A stretch of 64,000 bases of DNA from Conus ventricosus. Its lineage: Eukaryota; Mollusca; Gastropoda; Neogastropoda; Conidae. Made by a program: the position numbers and the translations under genes. The DNA is taken from contig CM031614.1 in assembly GCA_018398815.1 (NCBI GenBank), positions 46,313,373-46,377,372 on the forward strand, given 5' to 3'. The notes under the pieces are model-generated. The model was given only the letters and a program-made list of their open reading frames with translations, was not told the DNA's origin and searched no databases. Below, piece after piece: positions 22,779 through 33,189 of this stretch (its first letter is position 1; each line of letters begins with the position of its first letter).

Positions 22779-24172
22779 TGTATCCATTTTAGTCTTCTTA
22801 TTGTCTGGACTATCTATGTCCGGCTTGCTTAAGCCCAGTGGATTATATGCCTGCCTTAAACATTTGAAGCCTCAGATCTCTTGCTGAGCAGGAATTTTTT
22901 TCTCCATCTCTCTACTTGGCTTGAATGATGCTCTGTCTAGTAGATTGTTTGGATGAGTAATGAATCAATATGCAGGAAGCACCTGGTATGTGTTAAAGAA
23001 CACACAGCTCCAAGGGGATCATCCATTATCAAATAAAATTGGCTGTCAAAATCCCACTTTCAAAGAAGAAGAAAAAAAAAACACAAGCAAACAGAAAAAA
23101 GAAACAAGAAAAACATGCATTGCATCACACATTAAGTTGATGTGCTGGCCCAGTGCCGGGCACATTTCAGGAACAGCCAGCACACAGAATTCATTGCGCA
23201 GGGGACAGAGTTAGGAGATGACATAAAGGCAGTCGGGAGAAGAGATTGGAGGACAGAGCAGAGAAGGGACCGAGTCATAAGGAATCGACTGTCAAGGGCT
23301 TCAGAGAACTGTAACAGATGGAGGGACATCAGGAAGTCATCATTAGTGCCTCAGTTAGCTGATGGGCGGGGCAAAGTAGAGCTGTCTCTGAAGAGGGCAG
23401 CCCTAGTTTCGCACAGAAAAATTTGTAATGATATCATTTCATATGGCACAGGAATTTTCCAATAAAATTCTCAATTTGCTTATATGTTTTAACGATTGCC
23501 TGTATCCCTCTTGTGTGGGCTGCCATTGCTGACTAAGATGCAAAACTTGATAAGCCAAAAAGGGAGATAACTGCAGTCATACGACACTAGTTTGACATGC
23601 TCTGTGTGCAGAATTCCTCTCTCACGTGGTCATTTTGGTATTTTGATGCAAGCAGTCATGAGTAACATAACATGATGTTGTTGTACGCTTTAAGCATGAT
23701 CCTTGGAGATGATCACAAGCACAAATTAGTTTACTTTTTTTTCCCCATATACTATTTGGCAGTTTAGCACTCGTTTGGATAGGCAAATTTGTGAAAAGGA
23801 AATTTTCTGAGGTGTTTCAAAACACTTACTTTTCCCAGAACCGGTACTCTTTCTCCTACCCCATTTACTGAGGAAGATTCAAAACTGGTTTGATTTAACC
23901 GCACAGACTGATATGTTAACCAAGGGAAGTGATCCAGGCAATTGAGGGAGTATCAAGGGATACTGATTTAACTCCCTTAACATTTGTCTGCATTCTTAGT
24001 TGGCAAAGGGTTTTTCAGTGCCAAATGAGATAATAAACTCTTATTCAGACAGGAAAGTGTGTAACAAAATATAGACCAGTTCAGCAGAACACAGTTAGTC
24101 CAGTGGAACACATTCTCTGGCAACAGAAGTGCCTGAATGTTGTAGACAGAAGGTGTGAATGGTCTGTTGCAG
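21593..24172 (+). other. Intron 9, nothing recognised
   Basis: About 2.6 kb containing GT tracts (21678-21722, 22745-22778) and otherwise unique-looking sequence. Weak open frames at 22960-23465 show no domain I recognise and no matching splice phases. Confidence 0.5.
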
Positions 24173-24266
24173 GTGTCGAAGGTCACGCATTGCTCGTCAC
24201 TTTGGAGAGTGTGGGATTCCACACACTGTGCGGGCATGTGTGACCACTGTGATACCAACAGAGCCA
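24173..24266 (+). CDS. RECQL: RECQL-like helicase, exon 10: zinc-binding cysteines
   Basis: The acceptor GTTGCAG ends at 24172 and the donor GTAAGT follows 24266, directly before a TG repeat. It reads CRRSRIARHFGE in one frame, then VWDSTHCAGMCDHCDTNRA in another. The four cysteines (C of CRR, then HC-x3-C-x2-C) are the zinc ligands of the RQC domain. A missing G after 24209 (GAGGTG read as GAGTG) restores HFGEVWDS and a consistent exit phase. Confidence 0.9.
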
Positions 24267-24329
24267 GTAAGTGTGTGTGTGTGTGTGTTGTGTGTGTGTG
24301 TGTTTACATGCATATAAGATGGAATCTGT

Positions 24330-24482
24330 GTAGTAGTAGTAGTAGTACTTTAATTTTACGTCTTTTCACAAACTATGTGATATTAGACAAGAAAGGAGAG
24401 ATAGACAGGCAAATAGCGGAGATAGATAGAGTTTGTTCATGTTGCTTACAAGTGTGTGTGTGTGTGCGCGCGCGTGCGCGCG

Positions 24483-24530
<48 letters not shown>

Positions 24531-24790
24531 TGTGTAGGGAGAGGTGGGGCTGGTAGTGAGCGGGGGGTGGTGCACATAACATCAGAAAACAACTAGACAG
24601 ACAAATGAATAAACAAACAAACCTACACACACTATCAATATCAGGTTAAAGCAAATACCTGACTGGACTACAAATCAAGCAGAAAGTAACTTTCAAAGCA
24701 AAATCAGTATCAGAAAAAATATATCTGTCACAGACATGCCTGATAAATGTGGCAGAAATGCCTTGAGAGGAACACGTGGAGTGTATGTGT
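24330..24790 (+). repeat. Dispersed repeat starting with (GTA)n, copy 2
   Basis: It starts with AGTAGTAGTAGTAGTAC, then TTTACGTCTTTTCACAAAC and ATGTGATATTAGAC. GT/GC tracts (24450-24530) follow, then AGCAAATACCTGACTGGACTA and a tail ending near GACATGCCTGATAAATG. Order and spacing match 5850-6310. It lies in intron 10. Confidence 0.6.
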
Positions 24791-24879
24791 GTGTGTGCGT
24801 ATGCATGCGTGTGAGTGTGTATGTGTGCACGCGCTCGAAATACATACAGAGATTACACACTGGACGTGTGTGACTGTTT

Positions 24880-25255
24880 AAAAGCTAAGTTTGTATGTTT
24901 ATGTTCATTTCTGTGCATCATCTTTTGTTTGAATGCCCAGTATTGACCTCGCTCTATCAGGAGAAAGGTATTGAGATGAATAACTTTGATAATGTCAGTA
25001 CTGTCTTATATGGTTCATATGTTGCTGAAATTGCCATGGTTATTTCGCAGTCACGGTTTGCAAAATTTTTTATAAAGATCAACAATTTTGTGTACCACTA
25101 GAGTATTTCACTCATGTAAATATGCATATATTAGATATGGATTTGAAAGTACATGGATGATAAGTTGAGTGTGGAGTTCTTTTTTTTTTTTTTTTTTAAA
25201 GATAAGTGTCTAATATAATCTTGTGATGAAAAGACATTAAATAACCCCTGAACTT
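24880..25255 (+). mobile_element. LINE C-terminal fragment and 3' UTR
   Basis: The frame at 24895-25100 contains SVHHLLFECPVLTSLYQEKG, the H-x4-C-P knuckle that closes many LINE reverse-transcriptase ORFs. A stop follows after KINNFVYH. The 3' UTR has a T-run (25181-25197) and ends near AACCCCTGAACTTAACTGAC. 5' truncated, in intron 10. Confidence 0.6.
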
Positions 25256-25475
25256 AACTGACTGTGTATGTTCATGTGTGGTGTGTGTGTGAATGCAGAA
25301 TAGCAAGAAAGGAAGTGTGTGTGTTTTTGTGTGTGTTAAAAACATAGTCAGAGCATTGTGTTTATGAGTTTGAGAGAGAGTGTTTTGTGTGTCTATGTAT
25401 TTTTTCAGTATTCTGTTCGAGTGTGCATGTCTTAATAGTCAGTATGTATATGTAAATAAGATGTACATGTCTTAA

Positions 25476-25930
25476 CCTTCGCCGGACGGTGTGGGTCCAT
25501 GTGGACCCAGAAGGGTCTTTAAATGCCAAATACCTCGTATATTTATAGATATTTTTCAATGAAATTTTAGATATGCTCCAAACACACAAATTCTCTCCTT
25601 GTCCTAAAATTTCGAAAATATAGGTCAAAATTTCAAAAGGTAATTAAAGGTGACATTTTATACAGTCATCGACGACGGTGTGGGTCCGTGTGGACCCATG
25701 GCTCGCAAAGAGGGAACACTCTTTGCGGACATGGGTCCACATGGACCCACACCGTCTTCCGTGTATAGTCAAAAGCACCCGTCCGGCGAAGGTGCTTTTG
25801 ACTATACACGGAAGACGGTGTGGGTCCATGTGGACCCATGTCCGCAAAGAGTTTTCCCTCTTTGCGAGCCATGGGTCCACACGGACCCACACCGTCTTCC
25901 GTTATAGTCAAGAGCACCGTCTGGCGAAGG
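25476..25930. mobile_element. Foldback MITE flanked by TTAA (piggyBac-like)
   Basis: TTAA at 25472-25475 and 25931-25934 bounds 455 bp. Terminal inverted repeats are CCTTCGCCGGACGGTG (25476) and, on the minus strand at the right end, CCTTCGCCAGACGGTG, 15 of 16 identical. TTAA target duplication with CC...GG ends is the piggyBac signature. Inside, the right two thirds fold back on themselves around about 25785, with repeated palindromic blocks TGTGGGTCCATGTGGACCCA and a copy of the terminal repeat at the centre. No transposase is present. Confidence 0.75.
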
Positions 25931-26129
25931 TTAACAGTCAATATGTAAGTAAGGTGTGCTTAAGTAAAAGTAGCAAAGAGAGATTTTTAAAGCATCAATC
26001 CGTTCCAGAACTCTGGTCTGAGCATACACCACAAACAGCAACAACAATTATAGAGGACTGTTCTTTTCATTTGATTTAGAACACCCACACTTGCATGTTA
26101 AAGTACATCCACTTCTAGAATTTTATAGA

Positions 26130-27155
26130 AAACTGGATGACATTTGGACGTGCAATGTGGTACTTTCTGGTTACATTTGGACTTGCAGCTGTGGTACTTT
26201 GGTTAACATTTGGACTTGCAGGCTGGTGGTACTTTCTGGTTAACATTTGGACTTGCAGGCTGGTGGTACTTTCTGGTTAACATTTGGACTTGCAGGCTGG
26301 TGTACTTTTGGTTAACATTTGGACTTGCAGGCTGGTGGTACTTTCTGGTTAACATTTGGACTTGCAGGCTGGTGGTACTTTCTGGTTAACATTTGGACTT
26401 GCAGGCTGGTGGTACTTTCTGGTTAACATTTGGACTTGCAGGCTGGTGGTACTTTCTGGTTAACTTTGGACTTGCAGGCTGGTGGTACTTTCTGGTTAAC
26501 ATTTGGACTTGCAGGCTGGTGGTACTTTCTGGTTAACATTTGGACTTGCAGGCTGGTGGTACTTTCTGGTTAACATTTGGACTTGCAGGCTGTGGTACTT
26601 TCTGGTTAACATTTGGACTTGCAGGCTGGTGGTACTTTCTGGTTAACATTTGGACTTGCAGGCTGGTGGTACTTTCTGGTTAACATTTGGACTTGCAGGC
26701 TGGTGGTACTTTCTGGTTAACATTTGGACTTGCAGGCTGGTGGTACTTTCTGGTTAACATTTGGACTTGCAGGCTGGTGGTACTTTCTGGTTAACATTTG
26801 GACTTGCAGGCTGGTGGTACTTTCTGGTTAACATTTGGACTTGCAGGCTGGTGGTACTTTCTGGTTAACATTTGGACTTGCAGGCTGGTGGTACTTTCTG
26901 GTTAACATTTGGCTTGCGGCTGGTGGTACTTTTGGTTACATTTGACTTGCAGGCTGGTGGTACTATTCTTTGGGTTTACATTTGGACTTGCAGAACTGGT
27001 GGTACATTTCTGGTTAAATTTTGGGCTTGCAGGCTGGGGGTACTTTTCTGGTTAAATTGACTTGCAGGTGGTGGTATTTTGTTAACATTTGGACTTGCAG
27101 GCTGGTGGTACTTTTGGTTAACATTTTGGACTTGCAGGCTGGTGGTTACTTTCTG
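26130..27155 (+). repeat. 37-bp minisatellite, about 27 copies
   Basis: The unit is CTGGTTAACATTTGGACTTG plus CAGGCTGGTGGTACTTT. Central copies (26210-26900) are nearly identical. The outer ones at both ends carry single-base losses, and the last six units (26905-27155) are degraded. It lies in intron 10 of the helicase gene. Confidence 0.95.
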
Positions 27156-27625
27156 GTTTTGTTTCTTTCTTTTTTCTTTTCTCACTGTCTAAAAAAAAAT
27201 TACCCCTAGTTCATTAGTTCACCTTGTGTCTTGAAAGAAGAAAACTGGTGTGGTACAATGTTCATTAAAGGAAAATTGGTAGCAAAAGTAATAAATTAAA
27301 TCTGTCTTTGCTTTGTGAGTTTTTTTGTTATCTGTTTGCTTTGTTCAGAATAGAATAACTCTTTTTTTAACGTATGTCTGCTCTCAAAGTTGTGCCAGTT
27401 ACTTTTTCCTGTTGTTTTCCTGTTGTTTGCTACATGAAGAACACTTCCTACAGTCTGACCTTAACCTTGCGTAGTGATCTGTGAGTATAGGACCAAACCT
27501 CGAAACAGATTTATCAATTGAGTTAGGTGACGAAGGTTGGATGGCTGCTTAAAAGAAATAAATGCAAAAAGTAATGCGATGGTTAAATTTTTTTTTAATT
27601 TTGTTTTTCCCACGAACCCTGTGCC

Positions 27626-27905
27626 AAACGGGACGTCACCGCCTGGCAGGACGTGATTCAAGATCCTGGACAATGCGGTGGCCAGCAGCAGTAGAGTGAG
27701 GGCCTAAAGTCCATGGAGCCTGGTTTCGGCAAGGCACCCCCTCAGGGTCAAAGAGGTGAAGGTGGGGCATGCCCGAGAAGGAGAGGGGCACTGGCCCACA
27801 TTGCTGCTGGAAAAGGCTATCTCGAGAGGAAAATTCCATTCAAAACAGCCTACTTCACCATTGCTACCTCTGCCTGGTCGTCTTGGGATGGGAGTCTGAA
27901 CACTG
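27626..27905 (+). CDS. RECQL: RECQL-like helicase, exon 11: winged-helix part of RQC (frame-broken)
   Basis: The pieces follow the order of the RECQ1 winged helix but lie in three frames. They are KRDVTAWQDVI (27626), KILDNAVASSSRV (27660), MEPGFGKAPPQ (27713), and LAHIAAGKGYLERKIPFK then TAYFTIA (about 27791-27873). The counterparts in vertebrate RECQ1 are the CRDLIKIL helix, the PLKLIDSWMGKG turn and the FTAYATISYL strand that ends in the strand-separating hairpin. No clean acceptor or donor is visible (CTGTGCC precedes AAACGG). Either this stretch of the assembly is poor, or this exon copy is dead and a good one is missing. Confidence 0.65.
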
Positions 27906-28477
27906 GTTTGGGAAGTTAGGGGGTGGAAGGAGATGTCAGGGGGATTAGAGGAGAGGAGAAGGGGGGGAGGGGGGAGTAGTGGTAGGAGCTGAAAAGTGGG
28001 GATTGGAGGCAGAGGGATAGGAATTGAGGAAGGTTTGTGCAAGAGAAGGAGGGAGATTTTTGGAAAAGAAAATTCTACTGTGAGGAAGACTGATGTTCTT
28101 CTAGAAAGCTTTTTATATTTTAGGTTGTGGTGGCGTGTGTGGTGTGGAATCAAGATGAAATTTTGAAGAAGGGAGGCAACTCCCCAGCTGATTAAATGTC
28201 TAACCCGTTAAAATGTGACCATGACGAAGAAAAAGATATTCCTTTGAAATTAAAATGCACACAGAGAATAAGAAATGCTCTCTTTTTTTAATCAAACTTT
28301 TAAATTCATGCATAAGCAGTTTGACACCAGCTGTTCATGCAGAAACATGGATTGTAGCGAAAAAGGGAATGTGGCAGTTTAGGAAGAAACTTTTTGCAGA
28401 TTCTTTTTAATCATAGAACAGATAAACATTGAAAGATGAAATTGTAAAGTAACACCAGTAAAGTAAACCAGCTTGCA

Positions 28478-28535
28478 TATATATAATATATATATATATA
28501 TATATACATGCATATATACATACACACATGCACAC
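28478..28535. repeat. (TA)n/(CATA)n microsatellite
   Basis: TATATA run at 28479-28505 followed by CATA/CACA steps, in intron 11. Confidence 0.85.
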
Positions 28536-29184
28536 AAATACATATGTATAAACGTAAAAAAAAATAAGAGGGGGAGGGTGAGGAAGGATAGAGAGGAGTT
28601 CATCTTCCTCTTCATTCCAAGAACATAAACAATGCCACCCACACAAGATCAAGATTAATCTCAAGCTCAGCATGGTTGCTCTCTACGTAGGGTGTAACTT
28701 CCAAGGGATAAAAGTCAAGGACCTTGAAACGTTTCCGTGTCTTTTGAACAAGGCAGTTCTAGGTTCCTAGACCCCTGTAACTTGCTGTGAGCTGATATAC
28801 GAGGCAAAGCTAGGCTGCTAGATCTTTGTCACAGACCTGTACACTTTATGATTTTTTGCATATAATCTCATTTAAATTCAATACAGCCATACGATTGTAC
28901 GTTTGAAACTGAATTGTACGAAATTTTGATGACTGAGCTCATGAAAATGTGCTAAACACGTAATTCGGCCGAGTCCAAGAGTCTGGTCCAACTTTCATAA
29001 GTTCCCATGGCATGGCGTATGTACACGTCCTTCCCCTATGAATGCATATCAACATGGCCTCTCGTTCAGCTTCAGCTCGCGCCCATGAAACAAGACAACG
29101 AAAATTCAGATTCACTTGTGGAAGCTGTGGTCAAAAAGAAAAAGAAATTTGAACAGAAGTAAAAACCAGCGTATCATACAATTT

Positions 29185-29345
29185 TCAAGTTCATTACTGT
29201 GTCAAAGAAAGGCGATACGTTCGCACACGGCACCACGTGTAATTGTGTGAAATCTTAATTACTCACAGTGGTCATTTTGACATTCAGGGGTACATCGATG
29301 GCAAAAGTCACAAGGGAAACAGTGATTCCAGAAAACAGTCGGCTA
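29185..29345 (+). pseudogene. Possible BED-type zinc-finger relic of a transposon
   Basis: Frames around 29190-29340 give KKGDTFAHGTTCNC, then SHSGHFDIQGYIDGKSHKG-like text (HSGHFDIQGYIDGKSHKGNS as seen). The spacing C-x-C ... H-x5-H with a preceding aromatic segment resembles BED fingers of hAT-like elements. A frame break lies between the cysteines and histidines. The match is weak and short. Confidence 0.3.
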
Positions 29346-30385
29346 TGAACATTCAAAGTTCTTTTGTGAAGTTGAGTTCTGCTGGCACTTCTCCTAATGA
29401 GAGACTGGAACATCAAACTACTCGTGCAGAGGGACAAAAAACTCCAAAATCCCCAAAGGAGCACTGTCCAATGAAACTCTTGAAAGTCTTCTCATCCTGA
29501 AGAATGATGACTGTTCTTCAATAGATGCAGTTCACAGCCTCTCAGCTGACAATTTAAAAGAGCTGAAATCACCAAGATCTGAAATAAAATTCACATCATG
29601 ATTATTATGCTCTTCAGAAAGACTGCTTAGCTTATCAACAGACAGTGAAAAAGTGCCCATATTAGTTATATGAAAGAAAATAGATTACATCAAGGGTTTT
29701 TTTTCCAGTTATGTCCATCAGTATAGTAAAAAGTGGAGAGACAGTTATTTAAAAGTGTTATAAAAAATTTGTGTCAGTTAATGTTTTTGTTAATTTTCTG
29801 AGCAAAGGCTTTTGCCTATCAGAGGACACTGGCAAGAAACTTGGATTACTTTGAGAATCATTGATTGTTAATGAAGCCACTTTAATGCCTTTCATGAAAG
29901 TACATCTTTTATAATAATAGATTTTCAGTGTTTCCAATGTCTTGAATGCATTCAGTATTGTTTCCTACCACCTCTTTGCGCTGCAAAAGCCTACACATTT
30001 TACACACAATTGTACACACTTTTGACCCAAATCCTACACATAGAACTTCTGAGGGGTAACCAGGTCTGTTGTCATAACTATGAACAGATGAAAAAGGTAA
30101 TGCTAAGCTGCTTATATCCATGAAAAAGATGAACAAGGCAATACGAGGCTGCTAGATCTTTGTCAAACCCATGAACTGATGCAGAAGGTTTTTGCATCTG
30201 CTTGACTTTGGAGTATAATGCAAACACAACAAAATTCCACTTCTTTTTTTAGGCTTATAAGATTTTTTTCTTTTTTTCAGTAAATGTTTATCCATGATTT
30301 TGTATGTTTGTGTCTCTGAACTGCCTTTTTTTGTTTGTTCTTGCTTCCCTTTCACGGACACTAATGCATGCTATGCGTTTTGCAG

Positions 30386-30546
30386 GGGCCAGAGCCAAAG
30401 CCTTGCTGAAGGGGTCAGCTACAGTTTGGGCCCTGGAGTTTGAGTCAAAGTCTTCATCAGTATCTGTTACTCCGACCGTGAACGGGTCAGCCTCCAGCAC
30501 TAAGGCCCGGACCCCAACAGGTGGGGGAGGAGATGGCGGGACCAAG
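30386..30546 (+). CDS. RECQL: RECQL-like helicase, exon 12: end of RQC
   Basis: The acceptor TTTTGCAG ends at 30385 and the donor GTAAAC follows 30546. It reads ARAKALLKGSATVWALEFES, then a Ser/Thr/Gly-rich linker ending GGGGDGGTK. The start corresponds to the GPKANLL segment that closes the RQC domain in RECQ1. The entry phase leaves two bases for a Gly codon and the exit is at a codon boundary. Confidence 0.85.
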
Positions 30547-30624
30547 GTAAACCTGTCATCATTAATGAACGCCACTCCATTTCTCCTCCATGGTGGGTGG
30601 TCAGCAGTCAGTGACAGCCTGCAG

Positions 30625-31044
30625 GGAACAGGGGACTCAGGGTCCGAACCCTCGACCAGCGGTTACGGAGGCAGCAGCAGCAGAACACCTCACAGCACAC
30701 CAGAAAGTCTCCATAGGGAAGAAACGCAAACCTGTGATCAGTGATGATGACGATGATGACATCAATTATGGGGGTGAGACCAGGCAGGAGGAAACCAAGA
30801 GGAGGAAAGCTGAGCTCCAGAGAGACCTTCAAGGCTTGGTGTTTGGTGACAGCGATTCTGATTTTGACATTCTCAGGGAAAAAGTGGCATGGTAAGACAC
30901 TAGTGGAAGTGTTCGGAAGAAGAAGAGGGCTGGAGAGCTTGCGGGTGACCTCCACAGAACCTCTGTGGATGACAGTAGTGACAGTGACGTTGTGAAAGAG
31001 CAGGTCTCTCGGGTGCCATTGTTCTGTCAGACAGCGATGATTGA
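30625..31044 (+). CDS. RECQL: RECQL-like helicase, exon 13: acidic, nuclear-signal tail and stop
   Basis: The acceptor AGCCTGCAG ends at 30624. In phase it reads GTGDSGSEPSTSGYGGSSS and RTPHSTPE, then shifts to KVSIGKKRKPVISDDDDDD (a KKRK nuclear-signal type motif and an acidic run), RRKAELQRDLQGLVFGDSDS and FDILREK. After a further break it reads VRKKRAGELAGDLHRTSVDD and SSDSDVVKEQVS, and after another GAIVLSDSDD with a stop at 31042-31044. The breaks at 30704-30706 (A4 read as A3) and 31011-31013 (G4 read as G3) are single-base losses in runs; the one near 30890 is less clear. Such Ser-Asp tails are common in nuclear DNA-repair proteins. Confidence 0.75.
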
Positions 31045-31249
31045 ACTTATACACAATTTTAGAACTTGTGGAAAGTGATGGTTCAGTCACAGCAGTGTCA
31101 AAGGAATTTGTGCGACTGTGGTGGCTTGAATAATGCTGGGTGTGACATATGATGCTGTTGTGAGCTGATCTGGTCTGAAAATGTGTGCATGTGTGTGAGT
31201 ACATGATGTCAGCGCGCGCATAGTTCGATGCACGCCCGCGCATGCCACA

Positions 31250-31580
31250 CGCTGACGCGCGCGCGCGCGCCACGTGCGCGCGCAAACACACACCCCACAC
31301 ACACACACACAACACACACTCACCACACACACACATCACGCATGCATTTGCTGAACACACACACACATTCACGCATGTGCACACACACACTCGCAGCAGA
31401 CGACAAATTTAAAATTGGCATCCATTGGCAGATTTATACATAAGCACTAACTTCTGCGCGTGCAACACAACACAAACACACAACGCACACACTAAAATGA
31501 GGTGCACGCACACATTCATACACATGCAACTTCATACACGACACACACACACACACACACACACAAAACACACACACACA
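31250..31580. repeat. (CG)n and (CA)n tracts downstream of the helicase gene
   Basis: CGCGCG at 31256-31281, then CA tracts at 31285-31340, 31355-31395 and 31540-31580. Sequence up to 31708 has no recognised gene. Confidence 0.85.
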
Positions 31581-31708
31581 AAATATACTCTAATCAAGCA
31601 CAGCACTTTTGCATGACTACATTCTCAAACAACACGCATAAACCACATCCACACAAACTGCAGCATACTTAATTATGTTCTGAAACTGCAGAATTTTAAG
31701 AGTTGATA

Positions 31709-32995
31709 CGGGTTGTCAATTAGATGACCTGGCTGCGTTTGGAACGAGCCGCACAAAAATGTTATACCAAACACAACTTTAAGTTACTGTGATTGCAGAA
31801 AATAAAGTTGACGTCATGACGCAACTCGGAGTTGACGTAATTAAACTGTGTTTCAACAGCTGAGCTGAAAAAAAGGACGTACCAAGAGCAATTTCGTTCT
31901 ACATTTCACAAGCCAACTTGGTGACGATTGTAGAGGAACACGCAGATTTGCAAGCTGTTTACGAACGGATTGTGTGTCTTACCGCACAGTTTGCAGATGG
32001 GTCAAACAATTAAGAGCAGGTAGGGCGCCATCTGATTGGGGTAATCGTGCAGAGCGAGCTTTACCAGCTCGGAACGAACAAAACATTGCATTTGTGAAAA
32101 GACTGATAGAGGAGGATCCACATTCGACTGTGCGGGAATTAAGCGAGGCATGTGAGCTTTCAATTGGCACCATTAACAACATTCTGCACAAAGACCTTCA
32201 CATGAGAAAACTGGCTGCAAGATGGGTGCCACATCTCTTAAGCGATGATCAGAAGCAGCAGCGGGTGGCATGTTCACGCAAACTGCTCGACGAGTTTGAG
32301 CCCAATGGGCCAAAACGACTGTGTGACTTAGTGACGGGAGACGAGAGTTGGCTGACATTCTACGGCATCCCCAACAAACGCTGCAACCGCATGTGGGTTG
32401 GCCCTGACGGAGACCGACCAGTTGTTCTTCGCCCAGGATTCCAGAGTCGCAAGCGAATGTTTTCTATTTTTTTCAACACGCAAGGCCTTGTGGCAATTGA
32501 CATTTTGCCTGAGAAATCAACAATCACTGCCTCCTACTATACCCAAGTTGTGCTCCCAAAAGTTGTAGGAAAAATCCATGAGCAGTGCCCAACCGTCAGC
32601 ACCCAGAGGACCCTTCTTCTGCATGACAATGCCAGTGTCCATAAGGCGAAGGTCACCACGACCTTCCTGAGTGAGCAAGGAATCCAAGTTTTGGACCACC
32701 CACCCTACAGCCCCGACTTGGCCCCATGCGACTTCTGGCTGTTCCCTGCTCTGAAGGAAAAGCTCGCTGGGCGTAAGTTTGACCGGGTACAAGACCTCGC
32801 CAAAGCCGTAAGATCAGAGTTGTCCGGTCTGCCTAAAACCGACTACCAGAGGGCGCTTGAGAATTGGCGTAGGAGGCTTGAAATTTGCATTCGAGCCAAC
32901 GGAGAATACTTCGAGGGATGTAAAAGTTTCAAGTTGCTGAGATGAGAGGTACGTTTTTTAAGGGGGTGGTGACATCTTAAATTGAACAACCCTCG
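31709..32995 (+). mobile_element. mariner-family DNA transposon
   Basis: TA dinucleotides at 31707-31708 and 32996-32997 flank 1287 bp, the usual mariner size. The left end reads CGGGTTGTCAATTAGATGAC. The right end, on the minus strand, reads CGAGGGTTGTTCAATTTAAG and continues ATGTCACC. The repeats are imperfect but clearly alignable with small gaps. The element contains one transposase gene on the plus strand and no other genes. It inserted between the helicase gene and the nuclease-CXC gene. Confidence 0.88.
31974..32945 (+). CDS. mariner transposase (DD34D), N-terminus unclear
   Basis: A cut-and-paste transposase acting in the nucleus on the element's inverted repeats. The frame from 31974 codes 323 residues without a stop. 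They include a helix-turn-helix (SYRTVCRWVKQLRAGR and VRELSEACELSIGTINNIL), the mariner signature RWVPHLLSDDQKQQRV, and catalytic Asp in TGDESW (residue 123), HDNAS (218) and PYSPDLAPCDFWLFP (253). The last two are separated by 34 residues. Position 31974 is GTG, not ATG. The same frame is open back to a TGA at 31866-31868, yet no ATG with mariner-like N-terminal sequence appears. The first helix-turn-helix is thus incomplete or behind a frameshift. The 310 C-terminal residues look intact, pointing to a fairly young copy. Confidence 0.9.
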   Translation: MSYRTVCRWVKQLRAGRAPSDWGNRAERALPARNEQNIAFVKRLIEEDPHSTVRELSEACELSIGTINNILHKDLHMRKLAARWVPHLLSDDQKQQRVACSRKLLDEFEPNGPKRLCDLVTGDESWLTFYGIPNKRCNRMWVGPDGDRPVVLRPGFQSRKRMFSIFFNTQGLVAIDILPEKSTITASYYTQVVLPKVVGKIHEQCPTVSTQRTLLLHDNASVHKAKVTTTFLSEQGIQVLDHPPYSPDLAPCDFWLFPALKEKLAGRKFDRVQDLAKAVRSELSGLPKTDYQRALENWRRRLEICIRANGEYFEGCKSFKLLR

Positions 32996-33189
32996 TAAAT
33001 GACTGCTGTTTTTTGGTTGTAAAGGGTCACCTGACACCTAAAGCATATTTATATAGGGCATTTTGAGTGTCATGACTTGCTAAAGAACCATTGGCAAAAT
33101 ATTGTTTAAAACTCTGCTTTGATTAGTCTACATAAAAAGGGGGGAAAAAAGGGGGCAACACACATTCCAAGCGGAGAGCAAGCTGTTTA

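Noticed and set aside
25644..25941. Frames of 80-133 codons with the same protein on both strands
   Set aside because: The region is a palindrome, so both strands read alike. It is non-coding MITE sequence.
26130..27155. CRISPR-like array
   Set aside because: The 37-bp units are directly adjacent with no spacers, and the context is a eukaryotic intron. It is a minisatellite.
30608..31390. 260-codon minus-strand open frame
   Set aside because: It is the antisense of helicase exon 13 joined to GT/CA repeats. It has no domain and low-complexity ends.
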